64,000 nt of DNA from Helianthus annuus (Eukaryota; Streptophyta; Magnoliopsida; Asterales; Asteraceae), in contig NC_035436.2 of assembly GCF_002127325.2 (NCBI RefSeq), forward strand, positions 113,607,591 to 113,671,590. The letters run 5' to 3'. Of this stretch, positions 44,249 to 55,205 are shown piece after piece. The position numbers and the translations under genes were made by a program. Every line of letters begins with the position of its first letter. The first letter of the stretch is position 1. Below the pieces are notes generated by a model. The model saw only the letters and a program-made list of their open reading frames with translations, searched no databases and was not told the DNA's origin.

Positions 44249-47198
44249 AGCAGTGGTTCTTTTGGCTTGCAGCTTTGGTGGTCTTTTTGAGACCTCTGCT
44301 TTGGAGTAGTCAGGCTTTTGTGGAGCTGTTGGATCTTTCTTCCTAAGTTCCTCCAACCTTTTATAGGTGGCCCTGACCCTAGCTTCTCCCCACTTTGACA
44401 CAGAATTTTTTGACCCATAATCAGCTGTTACCAGCTCCTCTTTCATTTCTTCAACTCTAAGGCCTTGTCAGCTTTAAATTGTTTGAATTTTTCAGGAGGA
44501 GTCTGCTTGACCTTATTTTTGATCATTTCATGAATCCTGACTACTTCTTTTTCAAGCTCAGGAATGGTCCAGTTTTTCAATGTAGTCTTTTCTCAAGGAC
44601 TCATCTGCCCTTTCAGAGATTTGCTTACATACATTTTTGGCAAATTGCTCCATAGATCTGACCTGTGTGAGTAGAAACTGATAGTTTTGCTGAAATTCTC
44701 TATCAGATTTCCCTTGTTTATTTTTGATTGAGATATCCTATGCTTTCTTGGCCTTGATTTTCAAATATTCTTTAATGTTATTTGGCCTGGGATATCCTTC
44801 AATTGATGGCAAACTCCTTTTGGCAGGGTCATCCTCATAATAGAAAGATTTAATTTCTTCCCTAACTGCTATGAGTTCCAGAGGAAATACAACACCTGTA
44901 GGAGGTAATGGCTTTTGGATTTGAGCTGAAGAGAGAGGAATGGGTTTTGGAATTGTGACAAGTGCTTTGGATTTTGAAGCTGTTGGTGGTGGTGATGGAG
45001 AATCATCATCTGGTATGATAACCCTTCTCCTTTTTATTGTAGGAGAGGCAGATGATGTCTTGGATGGAACAGTGGTAATGATATGAGAGGCAGTGGTTTA
45101 TGATTGACAAACAGCTGTTGAAACAACTGGTGTTTCAACCACTGTTGTCATTACAACAGATGTTGTAACATCTGCTGTCTTCTGATTTTTGGCAGGAGGT
45201 AATGGTGGAGATGTTGTTTTAAGTGGTGATGGTGGTAAGGCAGTGGTAGTGGTGTGTGTTGAAGTGGTGTGTGTTGAAGTGAGAGTAGATGTTGTAACCA
45301 CTGAAGTACCAGCAGATGTTGATACAGCAGGAGTTTCAGCAGCTGTTTGGGTGGAGGTTTGATGTTGGTGGCTTTTGGATGGTGGTTTTGAAGTATGCTT
45401 TGGAAGACTGGATGGTGTGGACTTGGGTTTCCTTACTTTTCTAGTAAGGTTTCTTTTTGGAACAGGATTTTGATCATCCTTTTCACCAGAACAACCCTGC
45501 GCATTCAGCTTCATGAAAGCTCTCTTCTCCTCATTCCACCTTGACAAATCCTTTGCCGCTCTATCCTTTTTTACACTTATGACACCATCATCAAGTGCAT
45601 TCTGAGTAACATCAACCTTTTTGCTACCATCTGGCAAGGGAATGTTTCTGAGCATTGCATCCTTTTCTGGATCAAGATACAACCCATTATCAATCCCTTT
45701 CTTTATCCACTCCTTAATTTTCTCCCCCTTTTTGGCATTATCTGGGGGGGAGTTCATCAATAAAAAGAACTGTCGGAGGAGCAGTGCCAGTGGTTGTCAA
45801 CAGATGGGCCTTGATAGCCTTGATGTCATCTTTTGTATCCTTGAACCTAGACTCCATTGTATTTTTCAGATCTTGAACATGTTTTTCATGTTGCTGTTCA
45901 GCCAGTTGATGTTGTTGTTGGAGAAAAGGTTGAAAATGGTTCCAGAGCTCATTTGTAACGTCTGCTGGTGGAGGAGCAGGTGCTTGAGGTGGAACAGCAG
46001 TGGATTGTACCATTTGAACTGTCAACAACTGTTGCAACATTTCTTTGATTTCTGCAACAGAGGTATCCAGTTTTTCAACTCTTTCCGTCAATTCCTGGTA
46101 CTTTAAACCATCACCCAACTTAATGGGATCATCTGATTTCCCACTAGCAGTGGTTTTATCAGAGGTTAAGGTAGGGAGTGTACTCCAAACATCACCAACT
46201 GATGCCCCTTTTTCTTGGTACTGGGGTCCTCTTCCTTCAACACTTGATAATCTTTTGATGGAACCAGTGGTTAATACAAACTCACTAGCAGATAACAGAG
46301 GTGTTATGGAAGGAATTGCCTCCAAGGAAGTCTTATTGATGTAACCACTGTCCAAGTGTAAACCTGTAGGTTCAACACTTGTAGTGGCTGCTTCACTTGG
46401 ATTACCACCAAGAGTTACTTGTAACTCAAGGGGTGTAACCTCCTCAGGTTGTGTTGGTGGGTTAGCAAAGATTGATACATCAGGCCCAGTCTCATGTTGA
46501 TGTATATTTTCATGAACAGGTGATTGAGAAGGATTGGTTTGTGCCAGGTTCAAATCAATTGCATCCAACAGTAGTTTGGTGTTTGGGGGAATTGGGGATG
46601 TGAGTTTGGGTGTAGAAAGAGGATTTGCCCCGGGTATTGGGCTGTGGATGATGGAAACAAGTGCTTCCAGAGCATCATGATATGGTGACCCTTGTTGTAC
46701 AACCTGTTCTTTTTGTGAAGAGACAGGAGGAGTTCAAGTTATGGTGTGAGATATTTTTACCAACTGTTGTGAGGAAGAAGCAGCAGTGGTTTGTTGTGAC
46801 TTTTGTGTTGTCACAGGCAGTTGCTCTGGTATCTCATACTCCAGAGTTGCCTTTTTGGTAGGTTTGGGGGGTTTTTGAGTTTTCTTTTTCTGTGGCTTTT
46901 TGGTGATTTTAGGTGTGGGTTTCAAGGCAGTTGTTTTGCTACCTTGATCACCTTGAGCAGTGGGCTCAGCAGCAGATACCTGAGGAGCAGTGTTTGCTGC
47001 TAAATTCTGCTCAGGCGCCTCTGCTTGTATTTTGCAAGGTGTTGACATTCTTGTAAAAGTTTCAGCAGTTAAGCTGTGCATTTGTAGAGCTTCACCTTGG
47101 TTTATTACAGCAATATCATCCTTACTGAATTTTTTCTCAAAATATTAACTTAAAAATCTTGGAAACAGTAAGAATGATTTTGTTTCAACATTTTTAAC

Positions 47199-47614
47199 TG
47201 TTGATGCATTTATTGTCTATCGCCTTCGTCAATCCGAGTCGTAGTGAAAAGCCGGAAGGAATCAAGTGCATAACGTCATATTTAGTTAGAAATGGCAAGG
47301 TGGCAAACTTGTAATTAATGTGAACTTTCATTAAAAGCCTTGACCATATAAATAGGGTGTTATGTCATAGTTTTAGTTAGTTCTTGAAAGAGATTTTGAT
47401 AGAAGTTTAGGAGGAGACTTGGAGGAGAAGACTTTCTAGAGAGAGAAAGTAGAGAGAGAAAGTATTGTATTTGTGATTCTTGTACCGTACACGTCAATTC
47501 TATCAATAGAATCACATTAGTAGTACGTTATCGTGTGTTCGGTCACGTTCGTTCACGGATTCCGCACGTGAAACGTTCGTTACGCAATCGAACGGCGTCA
47601 AAACCGGTCCTACA
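47199..47614 (+). repeat. CopB 5' LTR (416 bp)
   Basis: Starts TGTTGATGCATT and ends CCGGTCCTACA. The start resembles the Pal LTR (TGTTGATGCACGG) and the end resembles the CopA LTR (CCTACA). TATAAATA at 47347-47354 is the probable TATA box. Confidence 0.88.
47347..47354 (+). promoter_or_regulatory. TATA box of CopB LTR
   Basis: TATAAATA in CCATATAAATAGGG, followed by a GA-rich stretch (AGAGAGAGAAAG). Confidence 0.78.
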
Positions 47615-47616
47615 AG

Positions 47617-47628
47617 TGGTATCAGAGC
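47617..47628 (+). other. CopB primer-binding site, tRNA-iMet
   Basis: TGGTATCAGAGC two bases inside the LTR. Confidence 0.93.
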
Positions 47629-47915
47629 TAGGAGCTCGATTGCTTGATCAAACACGTCGTTCTCGTACAGATTTCAGCGTATTCAGAGCCAAATCAGATC
47701 CGGATTCTTCGATTTCTTCATCTTCTACTTGTTTCTTACATTTTTTCTGAAAAACGTCAAATTGAACAGGTAAATTCGGTCCAAATCGTCTGATTTTTGG
47801 ATATGTTGTGCGTTTAGACCCGATCTACAATCCTACCAAATTTCAGCTCGAAACTCCAAGCCGTTTTGGAGAAATCGCGATTTTTCTGTCCGAATTTGCG
47901 TCAAAATTCAGCTGT

Positions 47916-48170
47916 GAACCGCTCTTAGTGCACTATTGAGGATCGCTTATTTGGTTTTCATCGTGGTTCGCTCATTGGAAACTTCTTGGATCGCTCGAAA
48001 TCAGTTGATGTGGAACCACTCCAAAATCAATCCTTTGAACCGCTCAAATGACAATCTTTGAATCGCTTTTATGATCATCGTGTGAATCGCTCATACGTCA
48101 AGTATTGAACCACGTGAACCGCTTTAGTGGACTAATATGGCTCGCTTTTAAGTCAAAGTGTGGAACCGCT
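47916..48170. repeat. GGATCGCT/GAACCGCT word array in CopB leader
   Basis: Words near 47916, 47940, 47965, 47988, 48012, 48037, 48060, 48084, 48107, 48139 and 48162, with steps of 23-25 bp in almost every case. Read in element sense they match the CopA and Pal arrays. Confidence 0.9.
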
Positions 48171-48606
48171 CTTTTGTCATCTTCTTCACGTGAGGTCTGA
48201 AAAGGAAAAACACCGCCCAAGTTTTTGACAGTTCATTAGTCACCGCCCAATCCACTTACATTTGCCCCCCACTAAAATGTTGGCCCAATAGGAATTTTTA
48301 AAGAAACCGCCCATTTAATGATTTGTTATAAGAGGCCCAATCCTAGCCACTGTCACCGTCCATTTACATTAAAATAAGTCCACCATTTGCATGTGTGTGG
48401 ATTATTTGATTTGATCACCGCCCACTATCTAAAGATATTCAAGTGATTGAGTCAACGTGCCCAGTAATCATAGTTGTCGGTTGTTGTTTTTACACCCACT
48501 TGCACCGCCCACATTAATAACTCAAGACCCAATCACAAGCTTTAAAAGAAAGGCCCAATCTCTGTTGTTCTTGCCCACTGTCCCATTTAGATTTTTTTTT
48601 AAAAAA
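48171..48606 (+). other. CopB leader, gag-proximal block
   Basis: It carries repeated CACCGCCC (near 48210, 48241, 48416, 48503) and GGCCCAAT (near 48282, 48333, 48553) words at irregular spacing. GGCCCA is the complement of the plant site II core TGGGCC. CopA has the same words in the equivalent place. An in-frame extension of gag (from 48457) crosses this block and is probably untranslated. Confidence 0.75.
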
Positions 48607-50624
48607 ATGGCAATGGTATTTGATGCACAGGAGAACTATTATTTCGAAAGATTTAATGATTGGCATCACGGATTTCTAGATGAGGGTTATAGAAAAGTGA
48701 GCAAAGATGGATGGGCAAAAAGGTTTAAATATTTCGTGTGTCTGAAAGACGAAACGTTGGATGATCTTAAAGACCGATATAGTGTTTTACTGAATTATCT
48801 GAAAGATCATGAGATATATCCGTCAAATGTTGAAAAATTGGAGAAATTTGCAGATGCATTACCGATTGAATGGGGTGAATGTTTGAAGAATTTAAGGGAG
48901 AACTCAAATTTTTCAAAACTACCTCTAAATCAATTCATCAGCAAACTTAAAGCTCATGAACTTGAAGTTAGAAAGAAAAAGAAAGATTTGATCAAGGTTT
49001 TGGAGTATAATGTGCTAGATCTAAGTTCAGATGTGATTGAAGAGATGCACAAAAGGGTTACTAAATGTATCAGGGCAAAACATGTGCTGAAATACGATTT
49101 CAAACGAGGTTGTTATATTGATAATAATGGAAATCCTCTTGATTTCGTTAAAATGTTCTGTGCAGGTACATTCACAGCAAAGGAAGAAGAAAGTCCAAAA
49201 GCTGAAGAATCGGTGAAGAATGAATCAATGTGCTCAAAATGCGATGACGTCAAGACTGATAATGACAAACTCGTGAAAGACATGGCAAGTTTGGCATCTG
49301 AAGTCAAAAGACTGAACAATGAGAAGCACGCTGCTGAAAACCAGATTCTTTGGTTACATGAAAACTGTGAGAAACTAAAAACAGAAAATGACAAATTGTT
49401 AAATGATTTTAACAGTTTAACTTTAAAAAATCAAGAATTTGAAGAGCAAATGAAAATTCTTGAAGATGGGAGAAATGTGTTTAGTAAAAACAACATTGAA
49501 AAACAGAAAATGATAAATTCCCATCTTCAGAAAATTATCATACTTGAAAAAGAAGGTGAGTATGCTCAAATGAGAATTAAAGAGTTGGAAAAAGAGATTG
49601 AAAGTAAACAGAAATCATCAGAAGATGAAGATTTCTGGATCAAGTTGGAAAACAAGAACTTGAAAGCGAATGAATCAAATTTCAAGAACAGATAAAAGTT
49701 CTGGAAAATAAAACATCTGTTCTTGAAAATTTGAAGATTGAGAATGAAAATTCCATCAAGTCTCATCTTGAGAGAATATCTCGGCTTGAGGAAGAAGCTA
49801 AGAATTCCAGGATCAAGATTGATGAACTTGAGAAGAAATTGATCAGTTTTGCGACGAAATCTGACAAGTTGAATATTCCTTGTCCAAAACCGATCAATTC
49901 AGTTCCAATAAGTGACAATGTCACAAACTTTGACACTGTCAAAGTTGAAGATTGTGATGAGACACCTGATGATGAAAATGTTAAAAAAGAAAAACAAAAA
50001 TTGTTTTTAAATTTGAAAGAAAAATTTCAGAAAACTGTTCTGCAATCAACTGAAAAAGGTGAATGCTCTAAGCAAAAGTCTTTGAAGAAGAAAGCAGAAC
50101 AGAAACAAAAAGATAATAAAAGTTCATCGGGTCGATCATCCAATCAAAAACAAAAATTACAAAAAGTAAAAAATGAAAATTCAAAAATTGTTGGTAATAA
50201 GTGGTGCAGGTTTGACCACAGTGCTCAAGAGACAAATCCAACAATCAAGAGGAGAAAGGAATATCACCAAGCCAAACAGTGCTTTGATCTGAGCGTTTGG
50301 TATGAAGATGGTGATTGGTACGATAACAGAATGTGTTACAAATGTGGTTATCAAGGACACATTGCTGTGAACTGCCAATACTGGAGTTATGAGACCAGGA
50401 GGTGCTTTAACTGCAACATCAAAGGTCACATTGCCCAAGATTGCCCAAGGAGATCGCATGAAAGATTAACGGCCAATTCTCAGAAAATGGCAAAGAAAAT
50501 ACCAGTCGTTGTCAAGCCCAAAGAATTGAAAGCTTCGGGTCAAAACGTCAAAGAACAGAAAGTCAAAGAATCTAAAGTTCAAGAAACAAAAGTGAAATTC
50601 AAACTTGTAATGCCAAATCATTGA
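48607..50624 (+). pseudogene. CopB gag, one frameshift, C-terminus fused to env-like sequence
   Basis: I chose ATG 48607 (MAMVFDAQENYYFERF) because homology to Copia Gag begins there. The UBN2-type domain (LKDRYSVLLNYLKDHEIYPS) is followed by a long Lys/Glu-rich coiled-coil region. The frame stops at 49693-49695 and continues in another frame from about 49670 with the same coiled-coil character, so one small indel is inferred. Two knuckles, CYKCGYQGHIAVNC and CFNCNIKGHIAQDC, lie near 50335 and 50405. The last codons before 50624 run into reversed env-like DNA. The coiled-coil insert is shared with CopA Gag in style, not in sequence that I can align. Confidence 0.82.
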
Positions 50625-51225
50625 AGATTACCTGGGAATACTTAAAGTTTTCTTCTTGAAGAATAGCATACCCCAGGTTTTGAATCTTCAATGGTATTTC
50701 ATTAAAAGAAGTGGTTTTATTGGAAACACACATGAGGAGGGTATGGAATAAAAACCTTGTGGCAGGAGGAAAGAAACCTTTTTGTAAGGTATCCCTCTTC
50801 ATCATTGTGTCTGCATACCCTCTCTCAATGAAGTCAATTTTTAACTCGTTTTAGGGAAAGAATCTTTACCTTCCTGATCATCGAGCTGAAAGACCTCTGA
50901 AATGGTTTTTGGTGTGATGTTGACATCTTTGCCCTTTAGAGAAGAGGTAATGGTAGTGACAGTTTCGCCTTGTTTTTCAAGGGTTGCATTTTTCCAAAAC
51001 TCTCTTTGGGTTGTCAAGTAAATTGGTGCATCGGCGGTCAACAAAGTTTTGTATTTTGAAGCCGTGATTAAATCAAGGATGGAATCAAAGGTTGATATCA
51101 ACGGTGCCGGGTTTTGTGAGAAGACCCAGAAGATTATGAGAAGTTTTGTGTGGAATTTCGGTGGATGTAGCCTTTTGAGAGGCAGCTTTTGAAGATGATT
51201 TTGCAGAAGCCTTTGATTTGGTCAT

Positions 51226-51780
51226 CGTTTTGAAGACGAAGATTGAAGAAATTTATGGAGGAATTTGATGAAATGTGAAGAAACTGCTTTGAGAAGAGAA
51301 TTTTTGTGAATTCAATTCGACAGTAAAGCCCTGTTTGGGGCTTGAAAGGGGGTTTTATGGAGAAAAAAAAGTGAAGGCTGACGTGGCAGCGGTTACAAAA
51401 GGTCTGACCACTATGTACTGTCCACGTACCATCCCCTGATGAAGTGAAGGACAGTACTTTTGTGAAAGTTACTGAAGAAAGCAGTGGTTGTAACGGTACG
51501 GAAGGCAGTGGATGATTTTTGCTATCAGTGGATAACTCATCAGTGGATACAACACTGCTTTTGAACAACAATGTTTATCAAAGAAATGAGAGAACAGAGG
51601 ATGGCTTTCAGCAGTGGACAACCATTTGAAGTAGAACAGACTTTTGAACTCATCAGTGGTTATGGCAGACTTTTAAGGATTTTAATGAAAAATTCATTTT
51701 TAGCTATTTTTAAGGATGGATTTTTGATTTTCTGAAAACATTTTAAGGCTTTTATTCATAGAAAAACAGGATTTTGCCTG
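51226..51780 (-). other. SIRE spacer between RNase H and env-like ORF
   Basis: Non-coding. It contains repeated AGCAGTGG or TCAGTGGAT words near 51480, 51505, 51525, 51550, 51612 and 51652. The same CAGTGG/CAGCAG word is frequent in the LTR and even in coding parts of this element. Confidence 0.65.
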
Positions 51781-54648
51781 TTATTCCATGTTTAGCATGC
51801 CAATCCTAGAAATCAAGCTTTCAAAGGTGGATGTGTCTAATGCTTTGGTTAGCACATCTGCCAACTGATCCTTAGTTGGAACATGATGCACAGAAATCAA
51901 ACCTTTTTCATAGCAATCCCTCACAAAGTGATGTCTGATATCGATGTGTTTGGTGGTTGAGTGTGAAACTGGATTTTTGATGATATTTTCTGCTGCCTGG
52001 CTATCCAACATGAGTGGTGTCTTCAAGGCAGTGATACCAAAATCCAGCAACTGATTTTGAAGCCAGAGCAGTTGGGCTGTACAGCTTGCAGCAGCTATAT
52101 ATTCTGCCTCAGCAGTGGATGTGGAAACAGCTGCTTGCTTTTTGCTTTGCCAAGACACTAAGCAATTGCCTAGGAATTTGCACCCTCCTGAAGTGGACTT
52201 CCTTGTCTTGTCACATCCAGCAAAGTCACTATCTGAGAAACCTGAAAGATCAATTTTACCATTAGCTGGATACCAGATACCATGTGTGGGAGCACCTTTT
52301 AGGTATCTGAATATCCTTTTTACAGCAATAAGGTTTGACTTTCTAGGGGCTGACTGGGATCTTGCACAGACACATGTTGCAAACATGACATCTGATCTAG
52401 ATGCAGTTAGGTACAATAAGGACCTAATCATGCTTCTATATAAGGTCTGATCAACCAAATCATCCTTTTCATCAGACATGACCAATTTATTGGTTGCAAT
52501 GGGTGTACTGCATGGCTTACAATCATCCATATCAAATTTCTTTAAAAGTTCTTTGGTATATTTGCCTTGATGGATGAAAGTGCCATTTTGCAGCTGCCTT
52601 ACTTGGAGACCAAGAAAGCACTGGAGTTCACCCATTGCACTCATTTCAAACTCAGCTGTCATGAGTTGCCTGAATTCTTCACACATTTTATTACATGTGC
52701 TTCCAAAAATGATGTCATCCACATAAATTTGGATAATCATCAAATCCTTCCCTCTCCATTTTAAAAACAGTGTTTTGTCAATTCTGCCTCTGGTGAAACC
52801 TATGGAAAGTAGAAAGGTGGAAAGAGTTTCATACCAGGCCCTTGGTGCTTGTTTCAGGCCATACAAAGCTTTATTCAGCTTGTAGACATGATCTGGATTA
52901 AATGGATCCTCAAAACCTAGAGGTTGACAAACATAAACCTCCTCTTGAATCTTACCATAGAGGAATGCACATTTGATATCCATTTGATACACCTTGATGT
53001 TGTGGTTGACAGCAAAGGCCAGAAAGAGTCTGATAGCTTCAAGTCTTGCTATAGGGGCAAATGTTTCATCATAGTCAATGCCCTCTTCTTGTCTGTAACC
53101 TTGAACCACAAGCCTGGCTTTATTCTTGACAACAATACCCCTTTCATCAGTTTTGTTTTTGAAGACCCACTTTGTGCCAATAGGACTTACATTCTCTGGC
53201 AGTGGAACAAGCTCCCATACTTGTTGTCTTCTAAACTGTTGGAGCTCCTCTTGCATGGCTTCTACCCAGCTGTTGTCTTTTAGTGCCTCTTGGTAGTTGA
53301 CTGGCTGATGGAGTGATAGAAAACCAGCAAAAAGACAAATGTTTTAGGATTGACTTCTTGTGAGCACCCCTTCATTGATGTTGCCAATTATTGGATCTGG
53401 TGGATGAGATTTCAAGAAGATGAGCTCTCCTTGGTATGGAACAATGGCATTGAGTGGTGAGGGTTGCAGATGTGTATCATCTGAGCTAAGCACTGCTGGT
53501 GACTTTGATGACCCAACAATGGCTTCAAAAGGTGGTGGTATAGGTGGTAAAGGAGTGGACACATGCTGACTTTGATCCACTGTTTGAAGACTTTTATCAA
53601 CAGTGCTTGATGATGTGGAAGCAGTGGTTAATGGGCTACTTTGGTCAACAACTGTTGAGGTAGCAGTGGTTGAGCTTTGACAGCTGTTTTGGACATCTGC
53701 TGCTCTCCCCATTGTGGCAAACTTTTGTTGAGGAATGATGATCTCATACCCATAGTCTGGTGATGAATTTTCTGATGGACCTGCACTGTTAGTCTTGACA
53801 ACAGTATTTTCAAAAGTGAATTTTTCAAGATCAAACAATTCTGCAGGATTTGCAGGGATTTTCAGTGATGAAAGTTCATTGAACTTTACATTTAAAGTCT
53901 CTTCCACTGCTTTGGTCCTTGTCTTGAACACTTTGTAGGCCTTAGCAGTGGTTGAGTATCCCAGGTGATATCCCATATCAATTTTGGCTGCAAACTTTGA
54001 GATAGAATCTTTTAAGTTTAGAATGAAACATGGGCAGCCAAAAACTTTGAAATATGAGATTAATGGCTTTATTTTATACATAATTTCATAAGCAGTCTTT
54101 TTGTGCCTGGGGTTGATTAAAACTCTGTTTTGGACATAGCAAGCAGTGTTTACTGCCTCTGCCCAAAAAGTTAATGGCAAACCTGAATCTGCAAGCATGG
54201 TTCTGGCAGCCTTAATCAATGTTCTGTTCTTCCTTTCAACAACCCCATTTTGCTCTGGTGTTCTAGGGATGCTGTACTGCCTTACAATCCCTTTCTTCAC
54301 ACAGAAGGCATCCAACTCCTTATTTTTGAATTCTGTGCCATTATCACTCCTGAAGACTTTCACTGGGAGGTCAAATTGCTTTTCAACCTGTGTCACAAAG
54401 TCTTGCAAAATGCCTGCAGTCTCATCTTTTGAGTGTAAAAATAAGGTCCATGTGAACCTAGAGAAGTCATCAACAATAACCAAATAATATTTCTTCTTTT
54501 TGAGACTCATGACTTGCACTGGGCCAAACAAATCCATGTGCAGCATTTGCAAACACTGGGTTGTTTTGGACTCTTCAATGGGCTTGAAAGAGCTTTTATG
54601 CTGTTTTCCTTTTAGACAGGAAACACAATGCTCAGGACATGAAAACAT
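51781..54648 (-). pseudogene. SIRE integrase, reverse transcriptase and RNase H, one nonsense codon
   Basis: One frame from 54648 to the stop at 51781 is broken only by TAA at 53344-53346, between integrase and RT. Integrase: CVSCLKGKQHKSS at the finger end, core D in LHMDLFGPV, second D in FRSDNGTEF, E in EQNGVVERKNRTL. A Ser/Thr-rich linker follows. RT: VWELVPLPENVSPIGTKWVF, FAPIARLEAIR, YVDDIIFGST. RNase H: SGFSDSDFAGC, STAEAEYIAAASC, ending ADVLTKALD. This is the complete Copia order. All catalytic residues I can check are present, so a single base change in the linker is the visible damage in this segment. Confidence 0.94.
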
Positions 54649-55191
54649 TTTTTTGTGGTAAGCCTCTCACTAAGCCATTTTTTGAAATTTCATTGATTGT
54701 CTTGAGATTTGTGTGCCCCAGTCTTTTGTGCCAAGGCTCTGTCTCTTTGTTAGAGGCAGCTGAGAGCAGACAAGCATCAGATCTGGGACACTCTTTTGAC
54801 ATATCAACAACATAAACATTGCCACTTCTTTGAGCAACAAGTTTTGTTTTTCCTGATTTTATTATTGCTTCAATCTTTTTAACCATTTCTGGTCCAACAA
54901 TCCTACAACACTCCTTTGTGAAGAATGACCCATACCCCTTGTCACTCATTTGTGAGACACTCAGGAGGTTGAATTTCAGATTGTCTATCAGATTGACATT
55001 TTCAAATTTTACATTTCCAGACTGAACTGTACCAGACCCCAGAACTTTTTCTTTACTATTATTTCCAAAGGATATATCACCCCTCCATGAATTTTGAAAT
55101 CTTTGAGTAGGGCTTTACATCCTGTCATGTGCCTGGAGCCTCCACTGTCTACATACCAAAGACTGTCTAAACATGTAGAAGCTCCCTGCAC
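54632..55191 (-). pseudogene. SIRE protease and integrase zinc-finger segment, frameshifted
   Basis: SLWYVDSGGSRHMTG is the Copia protease active-site region; many relatives have Cys where this has the second Gly of DSGG. A frameshift follows near 55090. From 54949 the frame continues to WHKRLGHTN, the start of the integrase HHCC finger, and shifts again near 54640. Confidence 0.85.
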
Positions 55192-55205
55192 ATGAAGTAA
55201 AAGGA

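Larger units (their letters stand above)
47199..50612 (+). mobile_element. CopB: Copia-type 5' LTR plus gag, no 3' half, inside SIRE env-like ORF
   Basis: On the plus strand: LTR (47199-47614), tRNA-iMet primer site, leader with two word blocks, and gag with two zinc knuckles. It then joins env-like sequence directly near 50612. There is no pol, polypurine tract or 3' LTR. The env-like frame on either side seems to lose few codons. No duplication was found: TTAAC precedes the LTR but is not at the other end. Orientation is opposite to SIRE. Confidence 0.85.
33524..51225 (-). pseudogene. SIRE env-like ORF, about 4 kb of coding DNA in three pieces
   Basis: The ORF starts at ATG 51225 (MTKSKASAKS) after RNase H. 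It runs 51225 to about 50613, then 47198-44249, then 33971-33524, interrupted by CopB and Tek2. The first part has REFWKNATL and ITPKTISEVFQLDD, then FLFHTLLMCVSNKTTSF, typical of plant env-like ORFs. The middle is long, Pro/Thr/Ser-rich and basic-rich, with a coiled-coil-prone stretch (LTERVEKLDTSVAEIKEMLQ) and a later WIKKGIDNGLYLDPEKDAM segment. The last part is acidic. Frameshifts occur near 51080 and in a C7 run at 45746; stops occur at 46734 and 33719 and elsewhere. Joined length would be near 1,300 codons. Whether it ever acted as an envelope is unknown, and I see no clear membrane span. Confidence 0.8.

Noticed and set aside
45738..46568. A separate host gene for the Gln/Pro-rich protein
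   Set aside because: It is in frame with the upstream env-like segment apart from one TGA, continues after a C7 frameshift, and lies between SIRE pol and the SIRE 3' LTR.
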